From positions 186,001 through 250,000 of the forward strand of contig NZ_JAMSCK010000001.1 of assembly GCF_023805255.1 (NCBI RefSeq): a stretch of 64,000 nucleotides of DNA, given 5' to 3'. Source of the DNA: Gramella jeungdoensis. GTDB taxonomy: Bacteria > Bacteroidota > Bacteroidia > Flavobacteriales > Flavobacteriaceae. Position 1 is the first letter of the stretch. Each line of letters opens with the position of its first letter. The translations under genes were made by a program, and so were the position numbers. Below, in pieces: positions 1-8,153 of the stretch. The notes beneath the pieces were generated by a model. The model saw only the letters and a program-made list of their open reading frames with translations. It had not been told where the DNA came from and made no database searches.

Positions 1-526
1 CTGAAGCCCATTCTGAAGCCAGGCTTCTTGTTTGCTGAAGTAAACCAGATTTTGACATGGCGTAAGGAACCCCGGTGCCAACATCCTGGATAGCGGCAGA
101 AGAGGCTACATTGATAATAGAGGCTTTGCCTGATTCTTTAAGGTATGGATACAACAATCTGCTAAGTTCGAAAGGAGAGATCAGATTGATCTCAAGAACT
201 TTTCTGAATTCTTCTTCCGAGTAATCATTCGCCTTTTTCCGGATGTTGATACCGGCATTATGAACAAGCATGTCCAGTTTTTTCCAGTTTTCAGCGATCC
301 ATGATTTTATTTTTGACCTATCCTCATTCATTGACGAATCTGCGGTAAGTCCATGAGCTTTTAATCCTTTATTCCGGAGTTCTTTTTCAAATTCAAACAC
401 ATCTTCTTTGCTTCTTGACGTGAATAGGACTTCTGCACCTAGTTCCAGAAATTCAAGCACCGTAGCACGGCCAATTCCTTTGGTTCCACCTGTTATTAAT
501 GCTTTTTTATTTTCTAATGTCCACAT
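1..526 (-). CDS. SDR family oxidoreductase (C-terminus cut by window edge)
   Basis: Short-chain dehydrogenase/reductase with a Rossmann fold, expected to be an NAD(P)H-dependent oxidoreductase of unknown substrate. The ATG at 526 begins MWTLENKKALITGGTKGIG, which contains the TGxxxGIG cofactor loop (residues 12-19). Further on are the LVHNAG motif, the catalytic Ser in NVASSAA and the YxxxK pair in PYAMSKSG. About 175 residues are visible of the roughly 255 usual for the family, and the C-terminal substrate loop lies beyond the left edge. The spacing of motifs resembles tropinone-reductase-like SDRs. A terminator hairpin lies just upstream, so it is transcribed apart from the small membrane gene at 606-761. 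The family is secure, the substrate is not. Confidence 0.9.
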   Translation of the reverse strand, partial: MWTLENKKALITGGTKGIGRATVLEFLELGAEVLFTSRSKEDVFEFEKELRNKGLKAHGLTADSSMNEDRSKIKSWIAENWKKLDMLVHNAGINIRKKANDYSEEEFRKVLEINLISPFELSRLLYPYLKESGKASIINVASSAAIQDVGTGVPYAMSKSGLLQQTRSLASEWAS

Positions 527-558
527 GCAGTGTAATTGTCTCTACTAATTTAAGAAAT

Positions 559-589
559 AAAAAACCCTTTGATCACTCAAAGGGTTTTT
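559..589 (-). terminator. Intrinsic terminator after the 51-aa membrane protein gene
   Basis: An inverted repeat with 12-bp arms (aaaaccctttga at 561-572 and tcaaagggtttt at 577-588) and a 4-nt loop, flanked by A and T runs. In the minus direction it ends the transcript from 606-761 before the SDR gene. Confidence 0.75.
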
Positions 590-605
590 AGAAATCTTCA
601 AAATC

Positions 606-761
606 CTATAGTCTTCGGCCGGTTAATAATTTGTAAAGGATCATTATAACGGCAAGTACTATAAGAATGTGAATAATGCTTCCAAGATCTGGGAAAGCAA
701 AATATCCTACAAGCCAACCAATTACCAGTAAAACGATAATAAGCCAAATTAAATCTCTCAT
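606..761 (-). CDS. Small membrane protein, lmo0937-like (51 aa)
   Basis: A 51-residue protein starting MRDLIWLIIVLLVIGWLVGY at the ATG at 761 and ending LTGRRL. Two hydrophobic segments (about residues 4-22 and 28-45) are separated by FPDLGS, so it should form a two-helix inner-membrane hairpin with a short basic tail. This size and layout match the tiny lmo0937-family membrane proteins common in Flavobacteriaceae, whose function is unknown and which are often linked to envelope stress. It is a single gene ended by the terminator at 559-589. The reading frame is clear; the family name rests on overall resemblance. Confidence 0.75.
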   Translation of the reverse strand: MRDLIWLIIVLLVIGWLVGYFAFPDLGSIIHILIVLAVIMILYKLLTGRRL

Positions 762-909
762 GTCAGGTTGATTTTAGAACAACCTAAAAAAAGGCTGTCG
801 TTGGTTAATATTAAATATTAGTAAGTTAAATTGTTGGTTAATTCTCATACTAATTTAGATAATCAACTCCCCTGTATCACTGCATTTAACCTTGATTTAA
901 CGTTAGTTA

Positions 910-2457
910 TTAAAAATCTGAGGGGTGCTCAATAATGCTGGCAGCTCTTTTTCTGATGCTTTTCATTTCTTCGGAATCCTTTTTATCAAGCAGGCTCATC
1001 ATCATATTCATTCTTTGATTTTTACTGAATTTCTCACGATTTGAATCCAGAAAATTCCAGTAAAGACTGTTAAAAGGACAGGCATCTTCTTCAATCTTTT
1101 TATGGACGTTATAGTGGCAATCCTTACAGTAATTGCTCATTTTATTAATATAACTGCCACTTGAAACGTAAGGTTTGGTCGCAACAATGCCGCCGTCGGC
1201 AAACTGGCTCATCCCGCGGGTGTTGGTGATCTCCACCCATTCAATAGCATCAATATAGATTCCCAGGTACCATTTATCTACTTCATCAGGATGAGTTTGA
1301 GTTAATAGCGCATAGTTCCCGGTAACCATCAATCGCTGAATGTGATGTGCATAGGCATTTTCAAGACTATTCTTTATGGAATGATGAAGGCAGTTCATTT
1401 TCGTTTTTGCATCCCAGTAAAAAGGAGGAAGATCATTCTGATTTCTTAGTTTGTTACTTCTGCGGTAACCGGGCATTTCTTTCCAGTAAATACCTCTCAT
1501 ATATTCCCGCCAGCCAAGAATCTGCCTGACAAATCCTTCTACCTGCGAAATATCGATCTCATCCTTATGCTCATAGTAATAGTCAACAACGCTATCTATC
1601 ACTTCCCTTGGATTTAGCATTTTAGTGTTAAGGCTAAAAGAAAGCCGGGAATGAAATAAATAAGCCTCATTAGTATGCATTGCATCCTGAAAATCTCCAA
1701 AATGGACAAGAAGGTTCTTGCAGAAGTAATTCAATACCGATAGAGCATCTTCTCTTGACGTGGGCCAGTTAAAACTTTTCTCATTTACACCGCCCAGTGT
1801 TTTGATTCCGGCTTTATTGATTTCTTTAAGAATAGCTGAAACATCCTTTCTAAAACCTCTTTCATGGGGAATTTCAGGCTCACCCTTCCATTTCTTTCGG
1901 TTAGACTTGTCAAAATTCCATTTTCCGCCTTCCGGGTTATTCGAATCCACCATAAGTATATTATGTTTTTTACGCATATCCCGGTAGAAATACTCCATGG
2001 TAAGTTGTTTTTTCCCTTTGAAAAACTTTTCAAGATCACCCCGTTCCGTGAAAAAATGTTCTGTATCAAATGTTTCGGTCTCAATAGTCAGCTCTTTACA
2101 AATTTTCTTTAACTGCTTGTCCAGTCGGTATTCATCAGGAAACTGATATTCGAATTTTTCGAATTTTCTTTCAGAAATCAATCTCTTTAAAATCTTTTCG
2201 AGGTCCTGTTCATTGTCCTTATCATTTATTTTGAAGTAAATGAGCTCATGGCCTCTTTCCTTAAGAAATTCTGCGAAATTCCGCATTGAGCTGAAGAAAC
2301 CTAAAACTTTTTGGATGTGGTGAACCACATAATCGGTTTCCTGCCTAATTTCCATCATCACATACACTGTGCTATCGGTTTCTGAATTAAACCAGCTATG
2401 CTGATGGTTCAGCTGGTCCCCCAGGATCAGTCGAAGTGTTTTTAATTCTTTAGCCAT
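910..2457 (-). CDS. Fe-S bacterial cryptochrome/photolyase (PhrB/CryB type)
   Basis: A 515-residue protein of the deoxyribodipyrimidine photolyase-related family. Characterised members are FAD enzymes with a [4Fe-4S] cluster that repair (6-4) photoproducts or act as blue-light receptors. The N-terminus (LRLILGDQLNHQHSWF) is the typical domain opening, and the four cluster cysteines are visible at C356, C444, C447 and C460. The RGMSQFADGG stretch is part of the flavin-binding domain. Its start lies 16 bp inside the end of the DASH cryptochrome gene, implying translational coupling in a flavin reductase-DASH-photolyase operon. It could be a (6-4) photolyase or a photoreceptor; sequence alone does not settle this. 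Confidence 0.93.
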   Translation of the reverse strand: MAKELKTLRLILGDQLNHQHSWFNSETDSTVYVMMEIRQETDYVVHHIQKVLGFFSSMRNFAEFLKERGHELIYFKINDKDNEQDLEKILKRLISERKFEKFEYQFPDEYRLDKQLKKICKELTIETETFDTEHFFTERGDLEKFFKGKKQLTMEYFYRDMRKKHNILMVDSNNPEGGKWNFDKSNRKKWKGEPEIPHERGFRKDVSAILKEINKAGIKTLGGVNEKSFNWPTSREDALSVLNYFCKNLLVHFGDFQDAMHTNEAYLFHSRLSFSLNTKMLNPREVIDSVVDYYYEHKDEIDISQVEGFVRQILGWREYMRGIYWKEMPGYRRSNKLRNQNDLPPFYWDAKTKMNCLHHSIKNSLENAYAHHIQRLMVTGNYALLTQTHPDEVDKWYLGIYIDAIEWVEITNTRGMSQFADGGIVATKPYVSSGSYINKMSNYCKDCHYNVHKKIEEDACPFNSLYWNFLDSNREKFSKNQRMNMMMSLLDKKDSEEMKSIRKRAASIIEHPSDF

Positions 2458-3731
2458 AGGTCCTGATATTCGTTATTGGGATCATACCGTTCTGCCTGGC
2501 TCTGAATATTGAATTTCCGGTCCCTGGGATCATTCCCGACTCCGCTATTATACATCCAGTTTCCCCAGTTGCTGTGTACGTCATAATCTATTAGTAGACT
2601 TTCGAAATAGGCAGCACCAATGCACCAGTCCTGTTTTAGTTCTTTGGCCCAGAAGCTGTTCACGTTTTGTCTTCCACGGTTGCTCATAAATCCGGTGTTC
2701 GCGATCTCTTTCATGTTTGCATTCACGAAAGCTTCTTCTGTTTTTCCTTGAATCCAGTTTTGGAAAGCCTCTTCTTCCTGCTTCCAGGATAGCTTTTTAT
2801 TTAGTATTCCTCCAATTTTGAAAATATCGTTTCCATGTTTAAGGGAAATATATTTGAAGAAATCCCTCCACATAAGCTCGAATATTAACCAGTAAGTACC
2901 TTGGTTGCTCTTAACCTCTTTTTCAAATCTTTTTATTTCATGGTAAATGTATCGTGGTGAAATACAACCGTTGGCTAACCAGGCCGATAATTTTGAGCTG
3001 TAGTCGTTACCAATGAGTCCATTTCGGGTTACTTTGTAGGTAAGAATGTTTTCAGTTTTCCATACGTAGTCTTCTAACCTATGTTTTGACTGATCTTCAC
3101 CGCCTTTAAATGGAAAAGCTGTTCTTGGATCGGGTTTAAAATCTTTAAAACTCAGATCTTCCAACCTGGGAATTGCAGTTTCTCGCTGAAGAAGATTTGT
3201 TCCGTTTTTAGCTTTAGGGGGAGGAATAAGGTCCCTTACTGCTGAATGTTTTTCGATTCTTTTTCTGAATTCTGTAAAAACCCTGGGAATCTCTTTAAAT
3301 GAGTCAAAAGGGATATCTTCAGGATGATAAAGGAATTGCTGAAAGAAGGAATGGAATTTCACATTTTCAACCTCTTTTTTTAGGGAATTTTCCACTTTTT
3401 GCTCTTCTGAAGTCCATTCTTTCTGAAAATAGATATCAGAGATGTCATATTTTGATACTAAACCAGAGATAGCTTTTTCAGGCTTTTCCTGAGGTGTAAT
3501 GATAGAGATATTAAGTTCTTTGAGATTCTTTTTTAGTTCTTTCAGGCTTTCTATAAGGAATTTTGCTCTAAATTTTCCGGTTTTTTTGAAACCGTAAGAA
3601 GTTTTTTCATAGTGTCTTGGGTCAAAACAATAGATGCCTATAACCTTATCGTGAAGTTCACACGCGGTTTTCAGGCTTTCGTTATCTGAGATTCGAAGGT
3701 CATTTCTAAACCAAACCAGGGCTTTTCCCAT
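2442..3731 (-). CDS. DASH family cryptochrome/photolyase
   Basis: A 429-residue protein. It begins MGKALVWFRNDLRISDN, the photolyase alpha/beta domain that carries the antenna chromophore. The C-terminal FAD-binding domain includes LANGCISPR, FELMWRDFF, NTGFMSNRGRQN (about 345-356) and NWMYNSGVGNDPRDRKFN, a signature of the DASH class. DASH proteins repair cyclobutane pyrimidine dimers, best in single-stranded DNA, and may act in blue-light sensing. The gene follows the flavin reductase with no gap (stop and start codons adjacent) and overlaps the Fe-S photolyase gene by 16 bp. Having both photolyase types in one transcript suggests a dedicated DNA photorepair unit. Confidence 0.95.
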   Translation of the reverse strand: MGKALVWFRNDLRISDNESLKTACELHDKVIGIYCFDPRHYEKTSYGFKKTGKFRAKFLIESLKELKKNLKELNISIITPQEKPEKAISGLVSKYDISDIYFQKEWTSEEQKVENSLKKEVENVKFHSFFQQFLYHPEDIPFDSFKEIPRVFTEFRKRIEKHSAVRDLIPPPKAKNGTNLLQRETAIPRLEDLSFKDFKPDPRTAFPFKGGEDQSKHRLEDYVWKTENILTYKVTRNGLIGNDYSSKLSAWLANGCISPRYIYHEIKRFEKEVKSNQGTYWLIFELMWRDFFKYISLKHGNDIFKIGGILNKKLSWKQEEEAFQNWIQGKTEEAFVNANMKEIANTGFMSNRGRQNVNSFWAKELKQDWCIGAAYFESLLIDYDVHSNWGNWMYNSGVGNDPRDRKFNIQSQAERYDPNNEYQDLWLKN

Positions 3732-4388
3732 TTATTGCTGACTGGTTTCCTTATTAAAGAATGATTTTACTTCCTGTCCCGGGCGGGCATAATGGAACCT
3801 GTCAAGTAATGCCGGAAGAGAGTATCCGTCAAGGCCATTAATGGCTATGGTTCCCGCATCATCGAGACGGAGCCATCCATCAGGCATTTGTATGCCTTCA
3901 TCAAAATATATGTGTTCTATTGAAGCGATAATAAGAAGAGTATCATTCTCTTTGATCTTATATTCATTCAGGTATTTACATCCCAGTTTTATTTCAGATT
4001 GTTTGACATACGGAGCATAGAAGCCATCCAGATATTCTTCTTCAAGGCCTGTTTGATGGAATTCAGAAATGTCTTCTTCATATTTTGCCGCAGTTTGATG
4101 AGCCTGCTCTATCATCTTTTCATGGATGTGATTTACAGTGAAATATGAGGTTTCCTGGATGTTCTTGTAGGTATTACGCGATACGCTTAATGGTCTCGTT
4201 ACAAAACCCAGCATTGCCGGATCACTGCCAATATGTGTGACCGAGCTGAACACGGCAACATTAGGATTCCCAGATTGAGATTTGGTCGCTATAAGATTTG
4301 CAGATTTATAACCGGTGCAACTGTTGATCAAATTTAACCGGTAGATCTTCTCCATTTTCCTGATGTCTTCTGCGCTGATATGTTTCAT
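3732..4388 (-). CDS. Flavin reductase family protein (FMN-binding split barrel)
   Basis: A 218-residue protein of the flavin reductase-like FMN-binding family. The N-terminus MKHISAEDI runs into LINSCTGYKSANLIAT, followed by VFSSVTHIGSDPAMLGF and the NHIHEKM segment, all typical of the split-barrel fold that reduces free or bound flavin with NAD(P)H. It heads the operon with the DASH cryptochrome and the Fe-S photolyase, which both use FAD, so supplying reduced flavin is a plausible but unproven role. An intrinsic-terminator-like hairpin sits directly upstream of its start codon (4389-4417). The start is supported by the family-typical MKH opening. Confidence 0.9.
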   Translation of the reverse strand: MKHISAEDIRKMEKIYRLNLINSCTGYKSANLIATKSQSGNPNVAVFSSVTHIGSDPAMLGFVTRPLSVSRNTYKNIQETSYFTVNHIHEKMIEQAHQTAAKYEEDISEFHQTGLEEEYLDGFYAPYVKQSEIKLGCKYLNEYKIKENDTLLIIASIEHIYFDEGIQMPDGWLRLDDAGTIAINGLDGYSLPALLDRFHYARPGQEVKSFFNKETSQQ

Positions 4389-4417
4389 AAAAAAAGGTCA
4401 GTTTGTTAGACTGACCT
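4389..4417 (-). terminator. Terminator-like hairpin abutting the flavin reductase start codon
   Basis: Inverted repeat with arms aggtcagt (4395-4402) and actgacct (4410-4417), a 7-nt loop, and a 7-residue U tract in the minus direction (4395-4389) that touches the ATG at 4388. It fits the end of the transcript of the 4464-4709 gene. A transcript of the photolyase operon starting farther upstream must read through it. Confidence 0.75.
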
Positions 4418-4463
4418 CAATTTAGAAATTGCTCGTTTAAAAGCCTGTTAATGGATTTTTAAA

Positions 4464-4709
4464 TTAATCCTGATTCTCTAGTTTGTTGATTGCCATTTCG
4501 TAATCTTCCATTGCTTCCCTGATAGCATCAATGTTATCTGAAGCTTTTTGATGGGCATCTTCCATGATTTTCTCCAGATCTTTATCTGGATGTTGAAATA
4601 AATCTGTAATCACGTGGTTTATTTTATCTATAAGACTTCCCTGAGTGTTTTTAATATCCTCAAGTTTGTTTAACACAGATCTCATGTGATCTAACTTTTC
4701 CTGATCCAT
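4464..4709 (-). CDS. Small coiled-coil protein of unknown function (81 aa)
   Basis: An 81-residue, strongly charged protein beginning MDQEKLDHMRSVLNKLEDIK. Heptad-like spacing of Leu/Ile/Met through both halves suggests two amphipathic helices (about 4-40 and 44-78). There is no signal peptide or membrane segment, so it should be cytosolic. I do not recognise the family. It lies between the old yellow enzyme and the flavin reductase-photolyase operon in the same orientation and is separated from the latter by the hairpin at 4389-4417. Codon use and composition match its neighbours, so the frame is likely real. Confidence 0.65.
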   Translation of the reverse strand: MDQEKLDHMRSVLNKLEDIKNTQGSLIDKINHVITDLFQHPDKDLEKIMEDAHQKASDNIDAIREAMEDYEMAINKLENQD

Positions 4710-4798
4710 AATTATATGATTTAGTTGATACTAATTTAATTTTTCCCTAAGACCGGCAGAAAATCCTTAACAGCTTTTATAATATGTTTATTAAAAAA

Positions 4799-5908
4799 TT
4801 AGGACTTTTCCTCTTCATAGGCTGGGTAATCGGTATATCCTTTGGCTCCCTGGGTGTAAAACGTATCTGTATCCCAATCGGCCGTTGGCCAGTTATTTCT
4901 GAATCTTTCTGGAAGATCTGGGTTAGATACAAACAACCTTGCATAGGAAACAAGATCAGCATAGCCGTCTTTAAGAATTTTATTACCCTTATCCTGGGTG
5001 AATCCCTTATTAGCCATTATAGTTCCTTTATAAATCGGTCGGTAATGTTTACAAACCTCTGTAAGGAGATAATCAATATTACTTACATCGTTCATGGGTT
5101 CAGAAAGGTGCACATATGCCAGGTCGTAGGCATTCAGCTTTTCCATGATATAATCAAATACCGCGATACTCTCTTCGGTGGCCGTAATACCGAAGGCTCC
5201 ATTAAGGGATGGATTGAAACGACAGGCGATCCGGTTCTCTGGCCATATTTCCCCAATCACTTCCAGAACATCAAAGAAAAATCTTGCTCGATTAGGGATG
5301 CTTCCTCCATAATCATCCGTTCTTAAATTTGAATTTTTGTTGAAGAACTGATGAAAAAGATAACCATTTGAGGAGTGGATTTCCACTCCATCGAATCCAG
5401 CTTCCTTGGCCATTTCGGCTGCATGCCGAAATTCCTGGATAGTTTCCTGGATCTCCTGGATGCTCATTTCCTTGGGTTCCGTGGTCTGCTCAAAACCATC
5501 AGGTGTGAATACCTTGGCATCGGGATTTACAGCACTTGGCGCGAGAGGTCTTTCCCCGTTATGGAATTTGGGATGGGACATCCTTCCGCAGTGCCATAAC
5601 TGAACGAAAATTTTTCCTTCTTTCTCATGTACTGCATCTGTCACTTTCTTCCATCCTGCGACGTGCTCTTCGGTATAAATCCCCGGGGTATGCAAATAAC
5701 CAACGGCCCGTTCTGAAACCTGAGAACCTTCCGTTATTATAAGCCCGGCCCCAGCACGCTGGGTGTAATATTTTACATGAAGGTCTGTAGGGGTATTATT
5801 TTTATTATCTGCCCGGTTCCTGGTCATTGGAGCCATGACGACTCTATTCTTCAAGGGGAGGTCTCCAATTTTATAGGGTTCAAGAAGGGGTTGGTTAGCC
5901 TGAGACAT
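4799..5908 (-). CDS. Alkene reductase, old yellow enzyme family (NemA-like)
   Basis: A 369-residue FMN-dependent NADH:flavin oxidoreductase of the old yellow enzyme family, which reduces activated C=C bonds of enals, enones, maleimides or nitro compounds. The N-terminal beta-barrel entry LKNRVVMAPMTRNRAD is typical. The substrate-binding His/Asn pair lies in IHSSNGYLFHQFF, followed by the family motif RTDDYGGSIPNR. The length equals that of E. coli NemA-type enzymes and no extra domain is present. It is divergent from kynurenine 3-monooxygenase across about 210 bp. Physiological substrate unknown; detoxification of electrophiles is the usual inference. Confidence 0.93.
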   Translation of the reverse strand: MSQANQPLLEPYKIGDLPLKNRVVMAPMTRNRADNKNNTPTDLHVKYYTQRAGAGLIITEGSQVSERAVGYLHTPGIYTEEHVAGWKKVTDAVHEKEGKIFVQLWHCGRMSHPKFHNGERPLAPSAVNPDAKVFTPDGFEQTTEPKEMSIQEIQETIQEFRHAAEMAKEAGFDGVEIHSSNGYLFHQFFNKNSNLRTDDYGGSIPNRARFFFDVLEVIGEIWPENRIACRFNPSLNGAFGITATEESIAVFDYIMEKLNAYDLAYVHLSEPMNDVSNIDYLLTEVCKHYRPIYKGTIMANKGFTQDKGNKILKDGYADLVSYARLFVSNPDLPERFRNNWPTADWDTDTFYTQGAKGYTDYPAYEEEKS

Positions 5909-6117
5909 GATACTTGATTTTTCTGTTCGTTCTATAAAATTACCAGATATGAGCCTTTACCGCTGTTAATTAAATGATAAATGCCGGAAATCAATAGGGT
6001 TATTACCCGCTTTCAAATAAGCCTGTTTCATTTTTATTAATTAATTTCGTAATTAAAATTTTTGAAATCCTTTGGCGCCGCTTAGACCTCTGCCGAAATT
6101 TATTTTCAAACCATTTC
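5909..6117. promoter_or_regulatory. Divergent intergenic region between alkene reductase and kmo
   Basis: About 209 bp separating two divergent start codons, so it must hold both promoters. It is AT-rich toward the kmo side (TAATTTCG near 6043 is only a partial match to TAnnTTTG). No operator, RNA gene or small ORF was convincing. Confidence 0.4.
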
Positions 6118-7461
6118 ATGCAAATAAAAAAGAATGTAGCCATAGTAGGATCGGGACTTGTTGGATCATTACTGGCTATTTACCTCAGAAAGCAGGGCCA
6201 TTCAGTTACCGTGTTCGATCGAAGACCCGATGTGAGAAAAGTAGAATTCTCTGGCAGATCTATTAATCTTGCCATGTCAAACAGGGGGTGGAAGGCTTTG
6301 GGAGAGGTTGGAATAGAGGAGGAAATAAGAAAATTAGCCCTACCTCTTGACAAAAGAGCAATGCATGTTGAGGGACAGCCCGTTTACTATCAGAATTACG
6401 GAGAAGATGGGGAGGCGATCTATTCGATTTCCAGAGGTGTGCTAAACAGAAAAATGATTGATCTGGCCGAAAAAGCCGGAGCCGAGTTTAAATTTGAAGA
6501 GAAAGTCTGGGAAGTAGATATGCCCAATGCTCGCCTCTACACAGGGGAGTCTGAGAAAAGTAACTGGGAAGAATACCAGTTTGATCTCATCTTTGGAGCA
6601 GATGGTGCTTTTTCCCGGGTACGACATAAAATGCAAAGGCAAAGCCGCTTTAATTATTCCCAGCATTTTATTGATGTAGGGTATAAAGAGCTCACCATTC
6701 TTTCGAATGAAGATGGAACTCATAAGCTTGACAACTCCTCTTTCCATATCTGGCCAAGGGGTAAATTCATGCTTATTGCAATGCCGAACCTGGACGGAAC
6801 ATTTACCTGTACATTATTCCTGCCATTTGAAGGTGATATCTCATTTGAAAGTATAAAGACCGAACATGATGCCGATGTGTTCTTCGAGACTTATTTTTCT
6901 GATATCAAAGACGAAATATCTAATTTGAAGAGGGACTTTTTCAAAAACCCTACGAGTGCCATGGTTACCATAAAGTGTTTCCCTTGGTCTTATTATGATA
7001 AAATTACACTGGTAGGCGATTCGGCCCATGCGATCGTACCTTTTTATGGTCAGGGGATGAATGCCGGATTTGAGGACATTTCAGTATTGAATGAGAAAAT
7101 GGATAAATATGGAGATGACTGGCAGCAGATTTTTGAAGAATACCAGACGGAAAGAAAACCGAATGCTGATGCTATAGCCGAACTGAGTTACAGGAACTTC
7201 ATGGAGATGAGTAGTAAAACGGCAGATCCTATGTTCTTGCTGAGAAAGAAAATAGAAAAGAAATTCGCCCAGGATCACCCTGATCTCTGGACACCTTTAT
7301 ATTCCAGGGTAACCTTTTCTGATAAGGCCTACTCTGAAGCTTTAAAAATAGGGGATTACCAAAGAGCCATAATGGATGAAGTGATGAAGATCCCTGATAT
7401 TGAGGAAAAATGGGACTCCAAGGAAGTTGAAGAAAAGATAATCAAGCTGATAAAAAAATAA
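6118..7461 (+). CDS. kmo: Kynurenine 3-monooxygenase
   Basis: A 447-residue FAD monooxygenase converting L-kynurenine to 3-hydroxykynurenine with NADPH and O2, part of tryptophan breakdown or de novo NAD synthesis through quinolinate. The dinucleotide-binding GSGLVGS is at residues 11-17 and the KMO-characteristic GRSINLAMSNRG at 46-57. The FAD ribityl GD motif LVGDSAHAIVPFYGQGMNAG is near 298-317. Length and C-terminal charged helix agree with bacterial KMO. The gene is monocistronic and ends at a bidirectional terminator shared with msrA. The other kynurenine-pathway genes are not in the window. Confidence 0.93.
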   Translation: MQIKKNVAIVGSGLVGSLLAIYLRKQGHSVTVFDRRPDVRKVEFSGRSINLAMSNRGWKALGEVGIEEEIRKLALPLDKRAMHVEGQPVYYQNYGEDGEAIYSISRGVLNRKMIDLAEKAGAEFKFEEKVWEVDMPNARLYTGESEKSNWEEYQFDLIFGADGAFSRVRHKMQRQSRFNYSQHFIDVGYKELTILSNEDGTHKLDNSSFHIWPRGKFMLIAMPNLDGTFTCTLFLPFEGDISFESIKTEHDADVFFETYFSDIKDEISNLKRDFFKNPTSAMVTIKCFPWSYYDKITLVGDSAHAIVPFYGQGMNAGFEDISVLNEKMDKYGDDWQQIFEEYQTERKPNADAIAELSYRNFMEMSSKTADPMFLLRKKIEKKFAQDHPDLWTPLYSRVTFSDKAYSEALKIGDYQRAIMDEVMKIPDIEEKWDSKEVEEKIIKLIKK

Positions 7462-7487
7462 AAAAGCTGCCAGTTGGCAGCTTTTTT
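7459..7487. terminator. Bidirectional terminator between kmo and msrA
   Basis: Arms aaaaagctgcca (7461-7472) and tggcagcttttt (7475-7486) with a 2-nt apex form a perfect hairpin with A and T runs on both sides, between two convergent genes. Confidence 0.85.
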
Positions 7488-7489
7488 AT

Positions 7490-8152
7490 TTAATGTGCAT
7501 CCTCTTTCAGAATATCAGGGAATTTTGATTTAAACCTGTTCAACCTTGGTATGGAAACCTTTTGAATATATGGGTTATTAGGATTGTTCTTCTCGTAATC
7601 CTGGTGATAGTCCTCAGCCTTCCAGAATTTCTGAAATGGTAAGATTTCGGCGGCAATAGGTTCATCATAGTCTTTAGCCACTTCGGCCTTTACCTCTTCT
7701 ATGATTTTTTTCTGTTCTTCATTCTGATAAAAAATAATGGATCGGTATTGTGAGCCTCTGTCGGGACCCTGTCCATTCACCTGCGTTGGGTCCTGGGATC
7801 CAAAATAGACTTCAACCAGTGTTTTGAAGCTAACCACATCTGGATCATATATCACTTCTACAGCTTCAGCATGTCCGGTTCTTCCCGTATTACTTGCTTC
7901 ATAGGTCGGGTTCTTGGTGTGTCCTCCTGAATAGCCGGAAATAGCTTCTTCAACACCTTGCACACTTTCATAAATAGCCTCTACACACCAGAAGCAGCCA
8001 CTTGCGAAATAGGCCCTTTCCTTCCCATTCTGAGCCGGAACCTCAATAGGTTCGGCATTCGCTATTTCAGGATTTGTTGCTGTATTTTCCTTTGACTGGT
8101 TTCCACAGGCCAATAGCAGCAGACTTATTAAGTTTAATGCTAAAAATTTCAT
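7490..8152 (-). CDS. msrA: Peptide-methionine (S)-S-oxide reductase, lipoprotein
   Basis: A 220-residue MsrA that reduces the S-epimer of methionine sulfoxide in oxidised proteins. The catalytic motif GCFWC is at residues 52-56 (C53 nucleophile), followed by YSGGHTKNPTYE and YRSIIFY, all hallmarks of the family. The N-terminus (MKFLALNLISLLLLAC, lipobox Cys16) marks an exported lipoprotein, so it should repair envelope proteins on the periplasmic side, unlike cytosolic MsrA. The start lies 1 bp after the stop of the preceding lipoprotein gene (8154-8744), so the two are probably co-transcribed. No MsrB is fused or adjacent. Confidence 0.95.
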   Translation of the reverse strand: MKFLALNLISLLLLACGNQSKENTATNPEIANAEPIEVPAQNGKERAYFASGCFWCVEAIYESVQGVEEAISGYSGGHTKNPTYEASNTGRTGHAEAVEVIYDPDVVSFKTLVEVYFGSQDPTQVNGQGPDRGSQYRSIIFYQNEEQKKIIEEVKAEVAKDYDEPIAAEILPFQKFWKAEDYHQDYEKNNPNNPYIQKVSIPRLNRFKSKFPDILKEDAH

Positions 8153-8153
8153 A

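Noticed and set aside
4784-5326. Long open frame antisense to the alkene reductase gene
   Set aside because: It lies entirely opposite a well-conserved enzyme and its residues show no known domain or signal; it is a shadow of codon bias.
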